Shown here one piece after another: positions 43,109-52,163 of a DNA stretch of 64,000 bases (positions within the stretch are counted from its first letter, which is position 1; each line of letters opens with the position of its first letter). Source of the DNA: Gammaproteobacteria bacterium HGW-Gammaproteobacteria-13 (GTDB lineage Bacteria > Pseudomonadota > Gammaproteobacteria > Pseudomonadales > Pseudomonadaceae); assembly GCA_002840155.1 (NCBI GenBank), contig PGZH01000006.1, positions 124,001 through 188,000 of the forward strand, given 5' to 3'. A program made the translations under genes and the position numbers. The notes beneath the pieces were generated by a model. The model made no database searches, was not told where the DNA came from, and was given only the letters and a program-made list of their open reading frames with translations.

Positions 43109-44487
43109 CAACATTCAACAGCGCTGACCGCCAACCCGCCGCGCGAGGTTTCCTTGTACTTGTCATGCATATCCGCGCCGGTGTCGCGCATGGTGCGGAT
43201 CACCCGATCCAGTGAGATAAAGTGCTGGCCGTCACCACGCAAGGCCATCTGCGCAGCATTGATGGCTTTCACTGCGGCAATCGCGTTGCGCTCGATGCAC
43301 GGCACCTGCACTAGGCCGCCGACCGGATCACAGGTCAGGCCGAGGTTATGTTCCAGGCCGATTTCCGCGGCGTTCTCCACCTGCTCAGGCGTAGCCCCGA
43401 GAATCTCCGCCAGCCCCGCCGCCGCCATGGCGCAGGCCGAACCGACCTCGCCCTGACAACCGACTTCGGCACCGGAGATCGACGCGTTCTTCTTGCACAG
43501 AATGCCAATGGCCGCTGCCGCCAACAGGTAGTCGACGACATTGGCTTCACTGACCGCCGGGCTGAAACGCACAAAGTAATGCAGCACCGCCGGGATGATC
43601 CCCGCCGCGCCATTGGTCGGCGCGGTGACCATGCGCCCGCCAGCAGCGTTCTCCTCATTTACCGCCAGGGCGAACAGGTTGACCCACTCCATACCGCTGA
43701 GGGTCGAGCCGATCACATTGGGTTTGCTCATTTCCTGCAGGCTGCGGTGCAGCTTGGCAGCGCGCCGTTTCACGTTCAGCCCGCCCGGCAGAATGCCCTC
43801 GTGCTGCAAGCCCTGCTCAACGCACTCGCGCATGGCCTGCCACAGGCGCATCAAGCCGCTGCAGATTTCCGCCTCGCTGCGCCAGGCCTTCTCATTGGCC
43901 ATCATCAGCTCGGAAACGCGCAGGCCGTGCTCCTTGCACAGGCGCAACAGCTCTTCGGCGCTGTTGAAGTCGTAGGGCAATACGGTGTGGTCCTGATCCA
44001 ACTGGCCACTGGCGGCCTGCTCGGCATCCACGACAAAACCGCCGCCGACCGAGTAATAGGTGTTTTCGTGTAGCAGGCTGCCATCAACGGCAAAGGCGCT
44101 AAGCGTCATGGCGTTGGGGTGATAGGGCAGGTTTTCCTCCAGCAGGAGCATGTCGCGCTGCCAGTCGAAAGAGATGCTGACACGCCCGCCAAGCTGCAAC
44201 TGGCCGCTGGCCAATAGCGCGGCGATGCGCGGCTCGATGCTGCTCGGGTCGACCTGATCCGGCCACTCGCCCATCAGTCCCATGATCACTGCGCGGTCGC
44301 TGCCGTGGCCGACACCGGTGGCCGACAGCGAACCGTACAGGCGCACCTGCAAGCGTGCGGTGCGTTCCAGCAAACGCCGCTCGGCCAATGCGCCACTAAA
44401 CAGCGCAGCCGCCCGCATCGGCCCGACGGTATGCGAACTGGACGGCCCGATGCCGATCTTGAACAGGTCAAACACGCTGATAGCCAC
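43108..44487 (-). CDS. sdaB: L-serine ammonia-lyase
   Basis: 459 residues from the GTG at 44487 ([20 protein letters not shown]), preceded by CAGGAGAGA; an upstream in-frame ATG adds a leader not in the family. A single-chain iron-sulfur serine dehydratase: N-terminal motif [28 protein letters not shown], and cluster cysteines in [29 protein letters not shown] and [18 protein letters not shown]. It deaminates serine to pyruvate, the exit of betaine carbon into central metabolism. Its location beside gbdR matches other pseudomonads. Confidence 0.93.
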   Translation of the reverse strand: MAISVFDLFKIGIGPSSSHTVGPMRAAALFSGALAERRLLERTARLQVRLYGSLSATGVGHGSDRAVIMGLMGEWPDQVDPSSIEPRIAALLASGQLQLGGRVSISFDWQRDMLLLEENLPYHPNAMTLSAFAVDGSLLHENTYYSVGGGFVVDAEQAASGQLDQDHTVLPYDFNSAEELLRLCKEHGLRVSELMMANEKAWRSEAEICSGLMRLWQAMRECVEQGLQHEGILPGGLNVKRRAAKLHRSLQEMSKPNVIGSTLSGMEWVNLFALAVNEENAAGGRMVTAPTNGAAGIIPAVLHYFVRFSPAVSEANVVDYLLAAAAIGILCKKNASISGAEVGCQGEVGSACAMAAAGLAEILGATPEQVENAAEIGLEHNLGLTCDPVGGLVQVPCIERNAIAAVKAINAAQMALRGDGQHFISLDRVIRTMRDTGADMHDKYKETSRGGLAVSAVEC

Positions 44488-45089
44488 GACTCTCTCCTGC
44501 ACTGATGCTACGTGCAGGCCATGATCAGGATTTCCCCACACCCCCGTCGCCCCACACCGACCCGCCCATGCCTAAATCCGTCAGCGGCTCATCCGCACGG
44601 CGGATCGCGGGTGCTGGGTTTCCGAGACTCTGTTGTACGCAGCTTTTGTAGGGTGGGTTAGCGACGCCGAGTACTGCTCGATAATCCAGATGCGATAGTG
44701 GCGCGGCGCGTAACCCACCAGACGATAGAACGCGTTGCGCCGATGGTGGGTTACGCGGCGCTCAGGTTGCGTAGCGCGGCCATAACCACCCCAGCGCCGC
44801 TCACCCACCCTACAAAAGCAGATGACAATACGTCATTGGTGCAGGACCCAATCCCCTGCACATCCGCCCACGGATTTCATCCGGGCTACGGCTTCACACT
44901 TTCAACCGTCGCCGCAGCCAATCACGACAGCAGCATTCCAGTTGCGACTTCACGCATAGGCAGCGGAGGAAATCTGTCGGCATGATCGCCGCGCCCATGG
45001 ACCGGCCAGCCGCTGCTTGCCCTGCCCGCCCCGTGGCCGACTGCGTGCCTGCACAGGCGCGCCCTGTCACCGTAATCGGGAGAGGCTTG
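44488..45089. other. 602-base gap between divergent sdaB and a substrate-binding protein gene
   Basis: No gene supported. It contains the inverted repeat 44648-44813 and a half REP (GGATTTCATCCGGGCTACGG, about 44872-44891). The remaining sequence presumably holds the two divergent promoters, which I cannot place. Confidence 0.55.
44648..44813. repeat. Inverted repeat element (GTAGGGTGGGTTA family)
   Basis: GTAGGGTGGGTTAGCG at the left and CGCTCACCCACCCTAC at the right, with inner arms GCGTAACCCACCAGACG and GGTGGGTTACGCGGCG. A shorter relative lies at 56069. Confidence 0.8.
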
Positions 45090-46031
45090 ATGACACTGAA
45101 TATGCGCGGCTGCCTGCTGGCAGCTGCTTTGAGCACACCTTTGCTGGCCCAGGCAGCTGAGCCGGCGCAGTGCGGGCTGATTCGCTTTGCCGATGTCGGC
45201 TGGACCGATATCACCGTGACCACCGCCGTCACCCGCCAGGTGCTCAGCGAGCTGGGTTACCGCACCCAGGTCAAGCGCCTGTCCGTGCCGGATACCTACC
45301 AGGCCATGCAGGACGGCAAGATCGACGTGTTCCTCGGCAACTGGATGCCGAGCATGGAAAACGACATCAAACCCTACGCCGCCAACGGCTCGGTGAAGAC
45401 CCTCGGCGCCAACCTCGAAGGGGCCAAATACACCCTGGCGGTGAATCAGGCGGCCTATGACGGCGGAGTGAAGAACTTCGCCGATCTTGCGCGCTTCAGC
45501 AAAGAACTGGGCGGCAAACTCTACGGAATCGAACCGGGCAACGACGGCAACAAACTGATCCAACAGATGATCGACAAAAACGCCTTCGGCCTAGCCGGTT
45601 TCAGCCTGGTGGAGTCCAGCGAGAACGGCATGCTGGCCCAGGTCAAACGCGCCGAACACCTCAAGCAATGGGCGGTATTTCTCGGCTGGGCGCCGCACCC
45701 GATGAACAACCAGTTGCAGATGCATTACCTGGACGGCGGTGATGAGTTTTTCGGCCCCAACTACGGCGGCGCAACGGTGTACACCAACGTGCGCGCCGGC
45801 CTGGCCGAGCAGTGCCCGAACGTCACCCAGTTGCTGCAGAACCTGCGCTTCAGCCTGGAGATGGAAAGCTACCTGATGGGCGCGATCCTCAATAAAAACA
45901 CCAACCCACGACGCGAGGCCAAGGTCTGGTTAAAGGCCAATCCGCAGGCATTGGCCAGCTGGCTGCATGGGGTAACCCGACGCGACGGGCTGCCGCCAAA
46001 AGCGGCCGCGAGCCTGGCGGCCAATGACTAA
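45090..46031 (+). CDS. Choline-type ABC transporter substrate-binding protein (CbcX paralogue)
   Basis: 313 residues from the ATG at 45090 (GGGAGAGG upstream), giving a signal peptide that ends LAQAA. It shares blocks with CbcX at 48801: IRFADVGWTDI, VFLGNWMPSMENDI, YTLAV, GIEPGNDGNKLI and VFLGWAPHPMN, the OpuAC-type choline-binding fold. It is a periplasmic receptor for a quaternary amine, probably feeding the CbcWV core encoded 660 bases downstream. Exact ligand (choline, carnitine or relative) cannot be decided from sequence. Confidence 0.87.
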   Translation: MTLNMRGCLLAAALSTPLLAQAAEPAQCGLIRFADVGWTDITVTTAVTRQVLSELGYRTQVKRLSVPDTYQAMQDGKIDVFLGNWMPSMENDIKPYAANGSVKTLGANLEGAKYTLAVNQAAYDGGVKNFADLARFSKELGGKLYGIEPGNDGNKLIQQMIDKNAFGLAGFSLVESSENGMLAQVKRAEHLKQWAVFLGWAPHPMNNQLQMHYLDGGDEFFGPNYGGATVYTNVRAGLAEQCPNVTQLLQNLRFSLEMESYLMGAILNKNTNPRREAKVWLKANPQALASWLHGVTRRDGLPPKAAASLAAND

Positions 46032-46690
46032 TTTCGAGTTTTTTTCGATATCGCCACAGCCCGCTGGCCATCGCGGCTGTGGCCGACTCACGGGCTGCAA
46101 ACCACGGCCGGCGTGGCTTACAGCCTTGGCCAAGGGGCAAAAAAGTCTGTTATGGTTTTTAAAGCGTCTGTCGCCGCGCAACACGTCAGAGTCGCAAACC
46201 GACAATTGCGACAGGCCGAAGACTATATCGTTGAGTCAGCCGATTTCGTCGCTGTCGCCTGAGCAGGGTCGACAGACCGGGCGCCCACAGCCCCGGACCG
46301 AAGAATATATAAGCGCTGGCTCACCACGCGATGGGTGCCAGCCCAACAAGAAATTTCGGATGTACGCGCACCTCGGGTCGAGGTGTGTAAAACCCAAGGA
46401 TGGGACTTCGTAACACTGCCAGAGGGTTTGGAACGCGGTTTGCAGCACGGCACAGCAAGGTTGACTCGACAGTACGCCCCCATAGCGTCCATTGCCCACA
46501 AGGCAACTGGAGCGTTGCAGCGGTTGTGCCTGAGCGCCCTGAATGTGTTGCGCGGCAAGGCACGGACCCGACCCCGGAACCCAGTAAACCCACACAGGCA
46601 AGAACAGTCGGCATCACCGTACGTACGCCAGCTGGCGTAGGCGCGGTTCCGCAGCACTGATCTGGATGTCTACTGAAGGGGAATCATCCC
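46032..46690. promoter_or_regulatory. 659-base gap upstream of cbcV
   Basis: Short frames here have no credible product. The gap contains TGTCGC at 46169-46174, GCGACA at 46208-46213 and TGTCGC at 46253-46258, the densest grouping of this hexamer among the betaine-cluster gaps, so it may be the GbdR-controlled cbc promoter. Several imperfect hairpins lie around 46060-46140. Confidence 0.4.
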
Positions 46691-47896
46691 ATGCAGTCTG
46701 GAAAAATCGTCGTCGAAAACCTCTACAAGGTGTTCGGCGCAGAGCCACAAGAAGCCATCGACCTGCTCAAGCAGGGCTGGAGCAAGGAGCGGATTCTTGC
46801 GGAGAAAGGCGCGGTTATCGGCGTCAGCGACGTATCCTTCAGCGTCGAAGAAGGCGAAATATTCGTGCTGATGGGCCTCTCCGGCTCCGGCAAATCCACC
46901 CTGATCCGCCTGATCAACCGCCTGGTTGAACCCAGCGGCGGCAACGTCTACATCGATGGGCAGAACGTCGCCAAGATGCCCAAGGCGGAGCTTATCGATC
47001 TGCGCCGCCGCGACATGAGCATGGTCTTCCAGTCCTTCGCCCTGATGCCCTCGCGCAGCGTGCTGGACAACGCCGCCTTCGGCCTGGAAGTGGCCGGCAA
47101 GAGCAAGAAGGTGCGCGAAGAGCGCGCCATGCAAGTACTCAAGCAGGTCGGCCTGGACACCTTTGCGCACAAGATGCCGCATGAGCTGTCCGGCGGCATG
47201 CAACAGCGCGTCGGCCTGGCCCGCGCCCTGGCGGTCGACCCGTCAATGATCATCATGGATGAGGCGTTTTCCGCCCTCGACCCGCTCAAGCGCCGCGAGA
47301 TGCAGGACGTGCTGCTGGAGCTGCAAAAGACCGACCGCCGCACCATCATCTTCGTGTCTCACGACATCGAAGAGGCCATGCGCATCGGCACCCGCATCGG
47401 CATCATGGAAGGCGGCAAACTGGTTCAGGTCGGCACCCCACAGGAGCTGATCGACAACCCCGCCAACGATTACGTGCGCAACTTCTTCAACACCGTCGAC
47501 ACCAACCGCTACCTCACCGCCGGCCAACTGATGGCCAACAGCGTGCCGATCTACGTGCACAACGGCAAAGCCCCGGATGCGCAAACGGTCTGCCAGGAGC
47601 TGCAGGCGCTGGACAAGCACTACGCCTTTATCGTCGACGAGCAGAACACCTTCCAGGGCTCCATCAGCCTGGAGCGGATCGCCCTGCTGGTCGAGGGCGG
47701 CACCACCTGCGGCCTCGACGGCCAGGTGCTCAAGTCAATCAAACCGATCCCCGAAGACCTGCCGCTGGACCAGGTGATTGAACGCCTGGTGGACAACGAA
47801 GGGCCGATCCCGGTGGTCGACAGCAACGGTCGCTACAGCGGCGCCATCAGCAAAGGTCGCCTGCTGACCCGCCTGCAGGGAGAGTTCCATGAGTGA
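46691..47896 (+). CDS. cbcV: Choline ABC transporter, ATP-binding protein
   Basis: 401 residues of the ProV/OpuAA type. Walker A MGLSGSGKST, Q-loop VFQSFALMPSRSV, signature LSGGMQQRVGLARAL, Walker B MIIMDEAFSALDP and switch VSHDIEEAM are all present, followed by a C-terminal CBS region (about 280-400; PIPVVDSNGRYSGAISKGRLL) that may sense ionic strength or nucleotides. AGGGGAATC precedes the ATG. It overlaps cbcW by 8 bases. Confidence 0.92.
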   Translation: MQSGKIVVENLYKVFGAEPQEAIDLLKQGWSKERILAEKGAVIGVSDVSFSVEEGEIFVLMGLSGSGKSTLIRLINRLVEPSGGNVYIDGQNVAKMPKAELIDLRRRDMSMVFQSFALMPSRSVLDNAAFGLEVAGKSKKVREERAMQVLKQVGLDTFAHKMPHELSGGMQQRVGLARALAVDPSMIIMDEAFSALDPLKRREMQDVLLELQKTDRRTIIFVSHDIEEAMRIGTRIGIMEGGKLVQVGTPQELIDNPANDYVRNFFNTVDTNRYLTAGQLMANSVPIYVHNGKAPDAQTVCQELQALDKHYAFIVDEQNTFQGSISLERIALLVEGGTTCGLDGQVLKSIKPIPEDLPLDQVIERLVDNEGPIPVVDSNGRYSGAISKGRLLTRLQGEFHE

Positions 47897-48770
47897 GAAA
47901 CAGCTCGACCTGGGCAGCTGGGTCAACGACGTGGTGCAGCACCTGCTGGACAACTACAGCGATGGCTTCGACAGCATCGGCGCGGTGGTCAACGGCTTTT
48001 CCGAAGGCATCGAATGGCTGCTGATGCTGCCACCGGCCTGGCTGCTGATCGCCATCTTCGTCGCCCTCGGCCTATGGCGCATCAGCTACAAGTTCGCCAT
48101 CTTCACCGCCGTGGCCTTTGTGCTGATCGTACTCACCGGCTTCTGGGAACAGACCGTGGTGACCCTCGGCCTGACCTTCTCCGCCACGCTGATCAGCCTC
48201 TTGCTCGGCATCCCCCTGGGTATCTGGGCCGCGCGCAGCGAACGGGTGGCGACCACCATCCGGCCGATTCTCGACTTTATGCAGACCATGCCGGCGTTCG
48301 TTTACCTGATTCCCGCCGCCATGCTCTTCGGCCTCGGCCGCGTGCCGGGGATCATCGCCACGGTGATCTTCGCCATGCCACCGGCGGTGCGCCTGACCAA
48401 CCTGGGCATCCGCCAGGTGAATAAAGAAATCATCGAAGCCGGCCAATCCTTCGGCTGCACCCCGCGTCAGCTACTGTTCAAGGTCCAGCTGCCCAACGCC
48501 ATGCCGTCAATCATGGCCGGGGTCAACCAGACCATCATGATGGCCCTGTCGATGGTGATCATCGCCTCGATGGTTGGCGCCGGCGGCCTGGGTAACGACG
48601 TACTGGCGAGCATCCAGCGCCTGGACATCGGCCTGGGTTTCGAAAGCGGCATGGCCGTGGTGTTGCTGGCGATCATTCTCGACCGCATCACCGAGAGCTT
48701 CGGTACACCGCAAACCGCCAAGCGCAGCAGTCTGTTCAGTTGGTTCAGCGGCAAGCTTCAACGCCAGTAA
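47889..48770 (+). CDS. cbcW: Choline ABC transporter permease
   Basis: 293 residues with about six or seven membrane helices from residue 50 on and a binding-protein-dependent permease loop EAGQSFGCTPRQLLFKVQLPNAMPSIMAGVNQ, which contacts CbcV. Start is coupled to the end of cbcV. The N-terminal amphipathic region WVNDVVQHLLDNYSDGFDSI is usual for this family. Confidence 0.92.
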   Translation: MSEKQLDLGSWVNDVVQHLLDNYSDGFDSIGAVVNGFSEGIEWLLMLPPAWLLIAIFVALGLWRISYKFAIFTAVAFVLIVLTGFWEQTVVTLGLTFSATLISLLLGIPLGIWAARSERVATTIRPILDFMQTMPAFVYLIPAAMLFGLGRVPGIIATVIFAMPPAVRLTNLGIRQVNKEIIEAGQSFGCTPRQLLFKVQLPNAMPSIMAGVNQTIMMALSMVIIASMVGAGGLGNDVLASIQRLDIGLGFESGMAVVLLAIILDRITESFGTPQTAKRSSLFSWFSGKLQRQ

Positions 48771-48800
48771 TCTAAATTTAACCATCACAGGGAATCGCAG

Positions 48801-49745
48801 ATGAAGACGATTAAACAGCTCGCAGGCGTTGGCCTGCTCTCCGTGGCCATGCTGCAAAGCGCCTGGGCGCAGGAGCCGGAGAGTTGCAAGATGGTGCGCT
48901 TCGCCGAAATCGGCTGGGCCGACATCGCCGCCACCACCGGCGTGGCCATGACCCTCAGCGAAGGCCTGGGTTACCAGACCCGCAAAATCATGGCCTCCGT
49001 GCCTATCGCCTTTACCGGCGTGCAGAAAGGCCAGATCGACGTCTTCCTCGGCTACTGGGCGCCCTCGATGGACCCGGTGATCGAACCCTTCACCAAGGAT
49101 GGCGGCGTCAAAGTGCTGCCCAAGGCCAACCTTGAAGGCGCCAAATACACCCTCGCCGTTCCGACCTACGCCGCAGAAGCCGGGCTGAAAAGCTTTGCTG
49201 ACATCGCCAAGTTCAAAGACCAGCTGGGCGGCAAGATCTTCGGCATCGAGCCAGGCAACGACGGCAACCTGCTGATCGACGGCATGATCAAAAGCAACCA
49301 GTTCGGCCTCGGCGACTTCAAAATGGTCGAGTCCAGCGAAGCCGGCATGCTGGTACAGCTGCAACGCGCAGTGAAAAAGCAAGAACCTGCCGTGTTCCTC
49401 GGCTGGGCACCGCACCCGATGAACACCCAATTCGACATCACCTACCTGGAAGGCGGCGATGACGTGTTCGGCCCGGACTTCGGCGCCGCCAAGGTCTACA
49501 CCGTCGTGCCGCCAGATTACGAAGCGCGCTGCGCCAACGTCGGCAAACTGCTGAACAACCTGCAGTTCACCGTGGAAATCGAAAGCCAGTTGATGGAAAA
49601 GGTGCTGGAAAAACAGAACCCAACCACCGTCGCCAAAGAGTGGATCAAAGCCAACCCGGCGATCCTCGACCAGTGGCTGGCCGGCGTTACCACCTATGAC
49701 GGCCAGGACGGCGTTGCAGCGGTGAAGAAACACCTAGGCCTGTAA
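48801..49745 (+). CDS. cbcX: Choline ABC transporter substrate-binding protein
   Basis: 314 residues with a signal peptide (1-24, ending AWA). The mature fold has CKMVRFAEIGWADIAATTGVA, QIDVFLGYWAPSMDPVI, GIEPGNDGNLLID and VFLGWAPHPMNTQFDI. It is the dedicated choline receptor for CbcWV. The gene begins 30 bases after cbcW in the same operon and is followed by a strong hairpin. Confidence 0.92.
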   Translation: MKTIKQLAGVGLLSVAMLQSAWAQEPESCKMVRFAEIGWADIAATTGVAMTLSEGLGYQTRKIMASVPIAFTGVQKGQIDVFLGYWAPSMDPVIEPFTKDGGVKVLPKANLEGAKYTLAVPTYAAEAGLKSFADIAKFKDQLGGKIFGIEPGNDGNLLIDGMIKSNQFGLGDFKMVESSEAGMLVQLQRAVKKQEPAVFLGWAPHPMNTQFDITYLEGGDDVFGPDFGAAKVYTVVPPDYEARCANVGKLLNNLQFTVEIESQLMEKVLEKQNPTTVAKEWIKANPAILDQWLAGVTTYDGQDGVAAVKKHLGL

Positions 49746-49754
49746 GCCAAACAC

Positions 49755-49784
49755 CGCGCCGCCCCAGGTTCTGCGGGCGGCGCG
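49755..49784 (+). terminator. Hairpin after cbcX
   Basis: CGCGCCGCCC pairs with GGGCGGCGCG across a 10-base loop, 9 bases after the cbcX stop. No T-run, so assignment is moderate. Confidence 0.55.
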
Positions 49785-49875
49785 ATTAGCGAAAGCACCT
49801 GAATAAGCACCACACCCGCGAGGCCATACGGCCATCGCCTGGTTTGCTGCACCCTGGATTTAGCACGCGACACCT

Positions 49876-49948
49876 GTAGGAGCCAGCTTGCTGGCGATGC
49901 TTTTGATCTGCCGGGATCGCCGGACCGCAACAAGCTGTTGCTCCTACA
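49876..49948. repeat. Inverted repeat (GTAGGAGCCAGCTTG family)
   Basis: GTAGGAGCCAGCTTGCTGGC and CAAGCTGTTGCTCCTAC; second copy of the element at 29506. Lies in the 383-base gap after cbcX, which otherwise shows only a hairpin and a REP element. Confidence 0.8.
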
Positions 49949-49965
49949 CACAACCGAGCCATTAC

Positions 49966-50032
49966 GTAGCCCGGATGCAATCCGGTAACGGACTCGCCGG
50001 CACTGCAAAACCCCGGATTCCATCCGGGCTAC
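49966..50032. repeat. REP-type palindrome (GTAGCCCGGAT family)
   Basis: GTAGCCCGGATGCAATCCGG and CCCGGATTCCATCCGGGCTAC. Lies upstream of the glycine betaine binding-protein gene, after another repeat. Confidence 0.88.
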
Positions 50033-50128
50033 ACAAGCGCAACAGCAACATGTTTACCCAGCTAGGCCCGCAAGAAGAACGCGCCAGTAACTCACTGAAC
50101 TGCCACTCTCACTGACGGAGCACACCCT

Positions 50129-50989
50129 ATGCGAAACCTGAAGAACCTCTGCCTGCAAAGCCTCGGCGTCGCCGCCCTGGCCCTCGGCATGAGCAGCGCC
50201 ATGGCGGCGGACAAGCCCACCCTGAACATCGGCTACGTCAACGGTTGGGACGACAGCGTCGCCGCCACCTTTGTCGCCGGGGAAATCCTCCAGAGCAAGC
50301 TCGGCTACGCAGTCGCACTCAAGCCTGTAGAGCCGGCCATCATGTGGCAAGGCGTAGCGCGCGGCGACCTCGACGCCACCCTCTCCGCCTGGCTGCCCGC
50401 CACCCACGGCGAATACTTTGAAAAACTCAAAGACAAGGTCGAAGTGCTCGGCACCAACTACGCCGGCGCCAAAATCGGCCTGATCGTGCCCGACTACGTC
50501 CAAGCCAAAACCATCGCCGACCTGCAAACCTACGCCAAAGACTTCGACGGCAAAATCACCGGCATCGACGCTGGCGCCGGCGTCATGCGCCGCGCCGAAG
50601 AAGCGATCAAGGAATACGCCCTTAGCGACATCAAACTGATGCCAAGCTCCGGCCCGGCCATGGCCACCGCCCTGACCCGCGCCGAGAAAAACAAACAAGC
50701 CATCGTCGTCACCGGCTGGATTCCGCACTGGATGTTCGCCAAATGGAACCTGCGCTTCCTCGAAGACCCGAAAAAAGTCTTCGGCGATGACGAACACGTC
50801 GACACCGTGGCCAACCCCAGCCTCGCCGGCAAAGCCCCAGAAGCCGCTGCCTTCCTGAAGAAATTCTCCTGGAGCGGTGAAGAAGTCGGCGCCGTCATGC
50901 TCGCCATCCGCGAAGGCGCCAAACCGGAAGACGCCGCCAAAGATTGGATCAGCAAAAACCCAGAGCGCGTCGCCGAGTGGCTTAAATAA
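50129..50989 (+). CDS. Glycine betaine-type ABC transporter substrate-binding protein
   Basis: 286 residues with a signal peptide ending SSAMAA. An OpuAC-family receptor: LNIGYVNGWDDSVAAT, LKPVEPAIMWQGVARGDLDATLSAWLP and VTGWIPHWMFAKWNLRFLEDP, whose tryptophans probably form the aromatic cage for a quaternary ammonium. It is shorter than and distinct from the two CbcX-like proteins nearby. No permease or ATPase of its own is present, so it may use CbcWV, as orphan receptors do in P. aeruginosa. A terminator follows. Confidence 0.88.
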   Translation: MRNLKNLCLQSLGVAALALGMSSAMAADKPTLNIGYVNGWDDSVAATFVAGEILQSKLGYAVALKPVEPAIMWQGVARGDLDATLSAWLPATHGEYFEKLKDKVEVLGTNYAGAKIGLIVPDYVQAKTIADLQTYAKDFDGKITGIDAGAGVMRRAEEAIKEYALSDIKLMPSSGPAMATALTRAEKNKQAIVVTGWIPHWMFAKWNLRFLEDPKKVFGDDEHVDTVANPSLAGKAPEAAAFLKKFSWSGEEVGAVMLAIREGAKPEDAAKDWISKNPERVAEWLK

Positions 50990-51014
50990 GCCAAGGCTGC
51001 ACCTCTATATACGA

Positions 51015-51037
51015 AGCGGGCTACGGCCCGCTTTTTT
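51015..51037 (+). terminator. Rho-independent terminator
   Basis: AGCGGGC-tacg-GCCCGCT followed by TTTTT, 26 bases after the binding-protein stop. Confidence 0.9.
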
Positions 51038-51271
51038 GTGGGCGCGAAATGGTGGCGGGAGAATGTTCTAGACAGGGGGAGATGGGGGTGGATAGGGTTA
51101 AGCCTAACCAAACTGTCGCCTAACCCCGGCCGTTTTCTGCACCTTCGCGACATTGAGTGTGGGACATAAACAGGATGCAGCAGATAGGGTGGCGTTATGC
51201 GCCGGGAAAGCGCGACATTGGTATGCCGCATAATTAATAGTTAGCCACAAAAAACCAATCGGAACTCAAAC

Positions 51272-52069
51272 ATGACAATGATCTTCCCCGAAGAAGATAG
51301 AAAAGAACTTCAAGTAGCAAAAAATTTGCTAGAGAACCCAGGGCTTGCTGCAAAAGTAACTAATCTTATAGGAATGCCCATAGAAAAAGGATTGGGATTA
51401 CTGCCAGATAACTGGAATAAAAACATAGGCGAGGTAACACAAACAGCTCTGCTTAAAGCTTCGGATATTGCTATTTTCACCATGAAAGACATACCTGGCG
51501 AAGCATCATCTAATATATGGCACAAGCTTGGCGTAGCCATTAGCGGAGGTGTTGGTGGATTTTTCGGAATTGCTGCATTAGCCGCAGAACTACCAATTTC
51601 CACCTCAATAATGTTGCGTTCAATAGCAGATATTGCAAGGAGCCAGGGTGAATCCATAACAGCTATAGATACTAAAATGGCTTGCTTGGAGGTTTTCGCT
51701 CTTGGTGGCAATAGCGAATCCGATGACGGCACCGAAAGCGGTTACTATGCTGTTCGAGCCGCACTAGCAAGATCGGTAGCAGAAGCTTCAGAGTTCTTGG
51801 TGAGTAAAACTTTAACGGACGAAGGAGCTCCTATATTAATTAAATTCATTGCAAAAATTGCTGAGCGATTCGGAATACAAGTTACTGAAAAGGCAGCAGC
51901 TCAAGCTATACCTGCAATCGGCGCAGCTGGTGGAGCGATAATAAACACCATATTCATGGACCACTTCCAGGATATGGCAAGAGGGCACTTTTTAGTTAGA
52001 AGACTCGAAAGAAAACATGGCAAGGATGTAATAGAAAAACTGTATGCGGAGCTCCCTAAGCTTGGCTAA
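51272..52069 (+). CDS. EcsC family protein in a gene cassette
   Basis: 265 residues. The EcsC family is recognised from TALLKASDIAIFTMKD, the glycine- and alanine-rich amphipathic/hydrophobic stretch GVAISGGVGGFFGIAALAAE, and the C-terminal AGGAIINTIFMDHFQDMARGHFLVRRLERKHG. Function of the family is unclear; members are often membrane-associated. GGAACT lies just upstream of the ATG. Codon use is AT-rich, unlike flanking genes, and the TAA stop lies inside the attC at 52064, so this is a mobile cassette gene. Confidence 0.8.
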   Translation: MTMIFPEEDRKELQVAKNLLENPGLAAKVTNLIGMPIEKGLGLLPDNWNKNIGEVTQTALLKASDIAIFTMKDIPGEASSNIWHKLGVAISGGVGGFFGIAALAAELPISTSIMLRSIADIARSQGESITAIDTKMACLEVFALGGNSESDDGTESGYYAVRAALARSVAEASEFLVSKTLTDEGAPILIKFIAKIAERFGIQVTEKAAAQAIPAIGAAGGAIINTIFMDHFQDMARGHFLVRRLERKHGKDVIEKLYAELPKLG

Positions 52070-52138
52070 CAAATGGTTCAAACACTCGCTTCGCTCGTTG
52101 GGACGGGCTAAAGCCCGCCCCTTAACCAAACGTTAGCT
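52064..52138 (+). other. Integron attC recombination site
   Basis: Outer boxes GCTAAC (52065-52070) and GTTAGC (52132-52137) are perfect complements. Inner boxes TGGTTCAA (52074-52081) and TTAACCA (52122-52128) pair except for one extra base on one side, the extrahelical-base asymmetry that orients attC. The centre has a GGCGGGC/GCCCGCC-like stem. Length of about 75 bases is typical. Confidence 0.8.
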
Positions 52139-52163
52139 TTTAAATTGCATATCGAGACCTAGT

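Noticed and set aside
44982-45089. Upstream in-frame start for the substrate-binding protein
   Set aside because: It would add 36 residues before the signal peptide; the ATG at 45090 has a ribosome site and a standard signal.
46223-46660. Overlapping short frames on both strands in the cbcV upstream gap
   Set aside because: No ribosome binding sites, no recognisable domains, and frames on both strands of equal quality.
51102-51246. Possible full attC or attI between the terminator and the EcsC gene (GCCTAAC at 51102 and 51118, GTTAGCC at 51240)
   Set aside because: Outer boxes could pair, but no convincing inner boxes were found, so only the GTTAGCC boundary is used.
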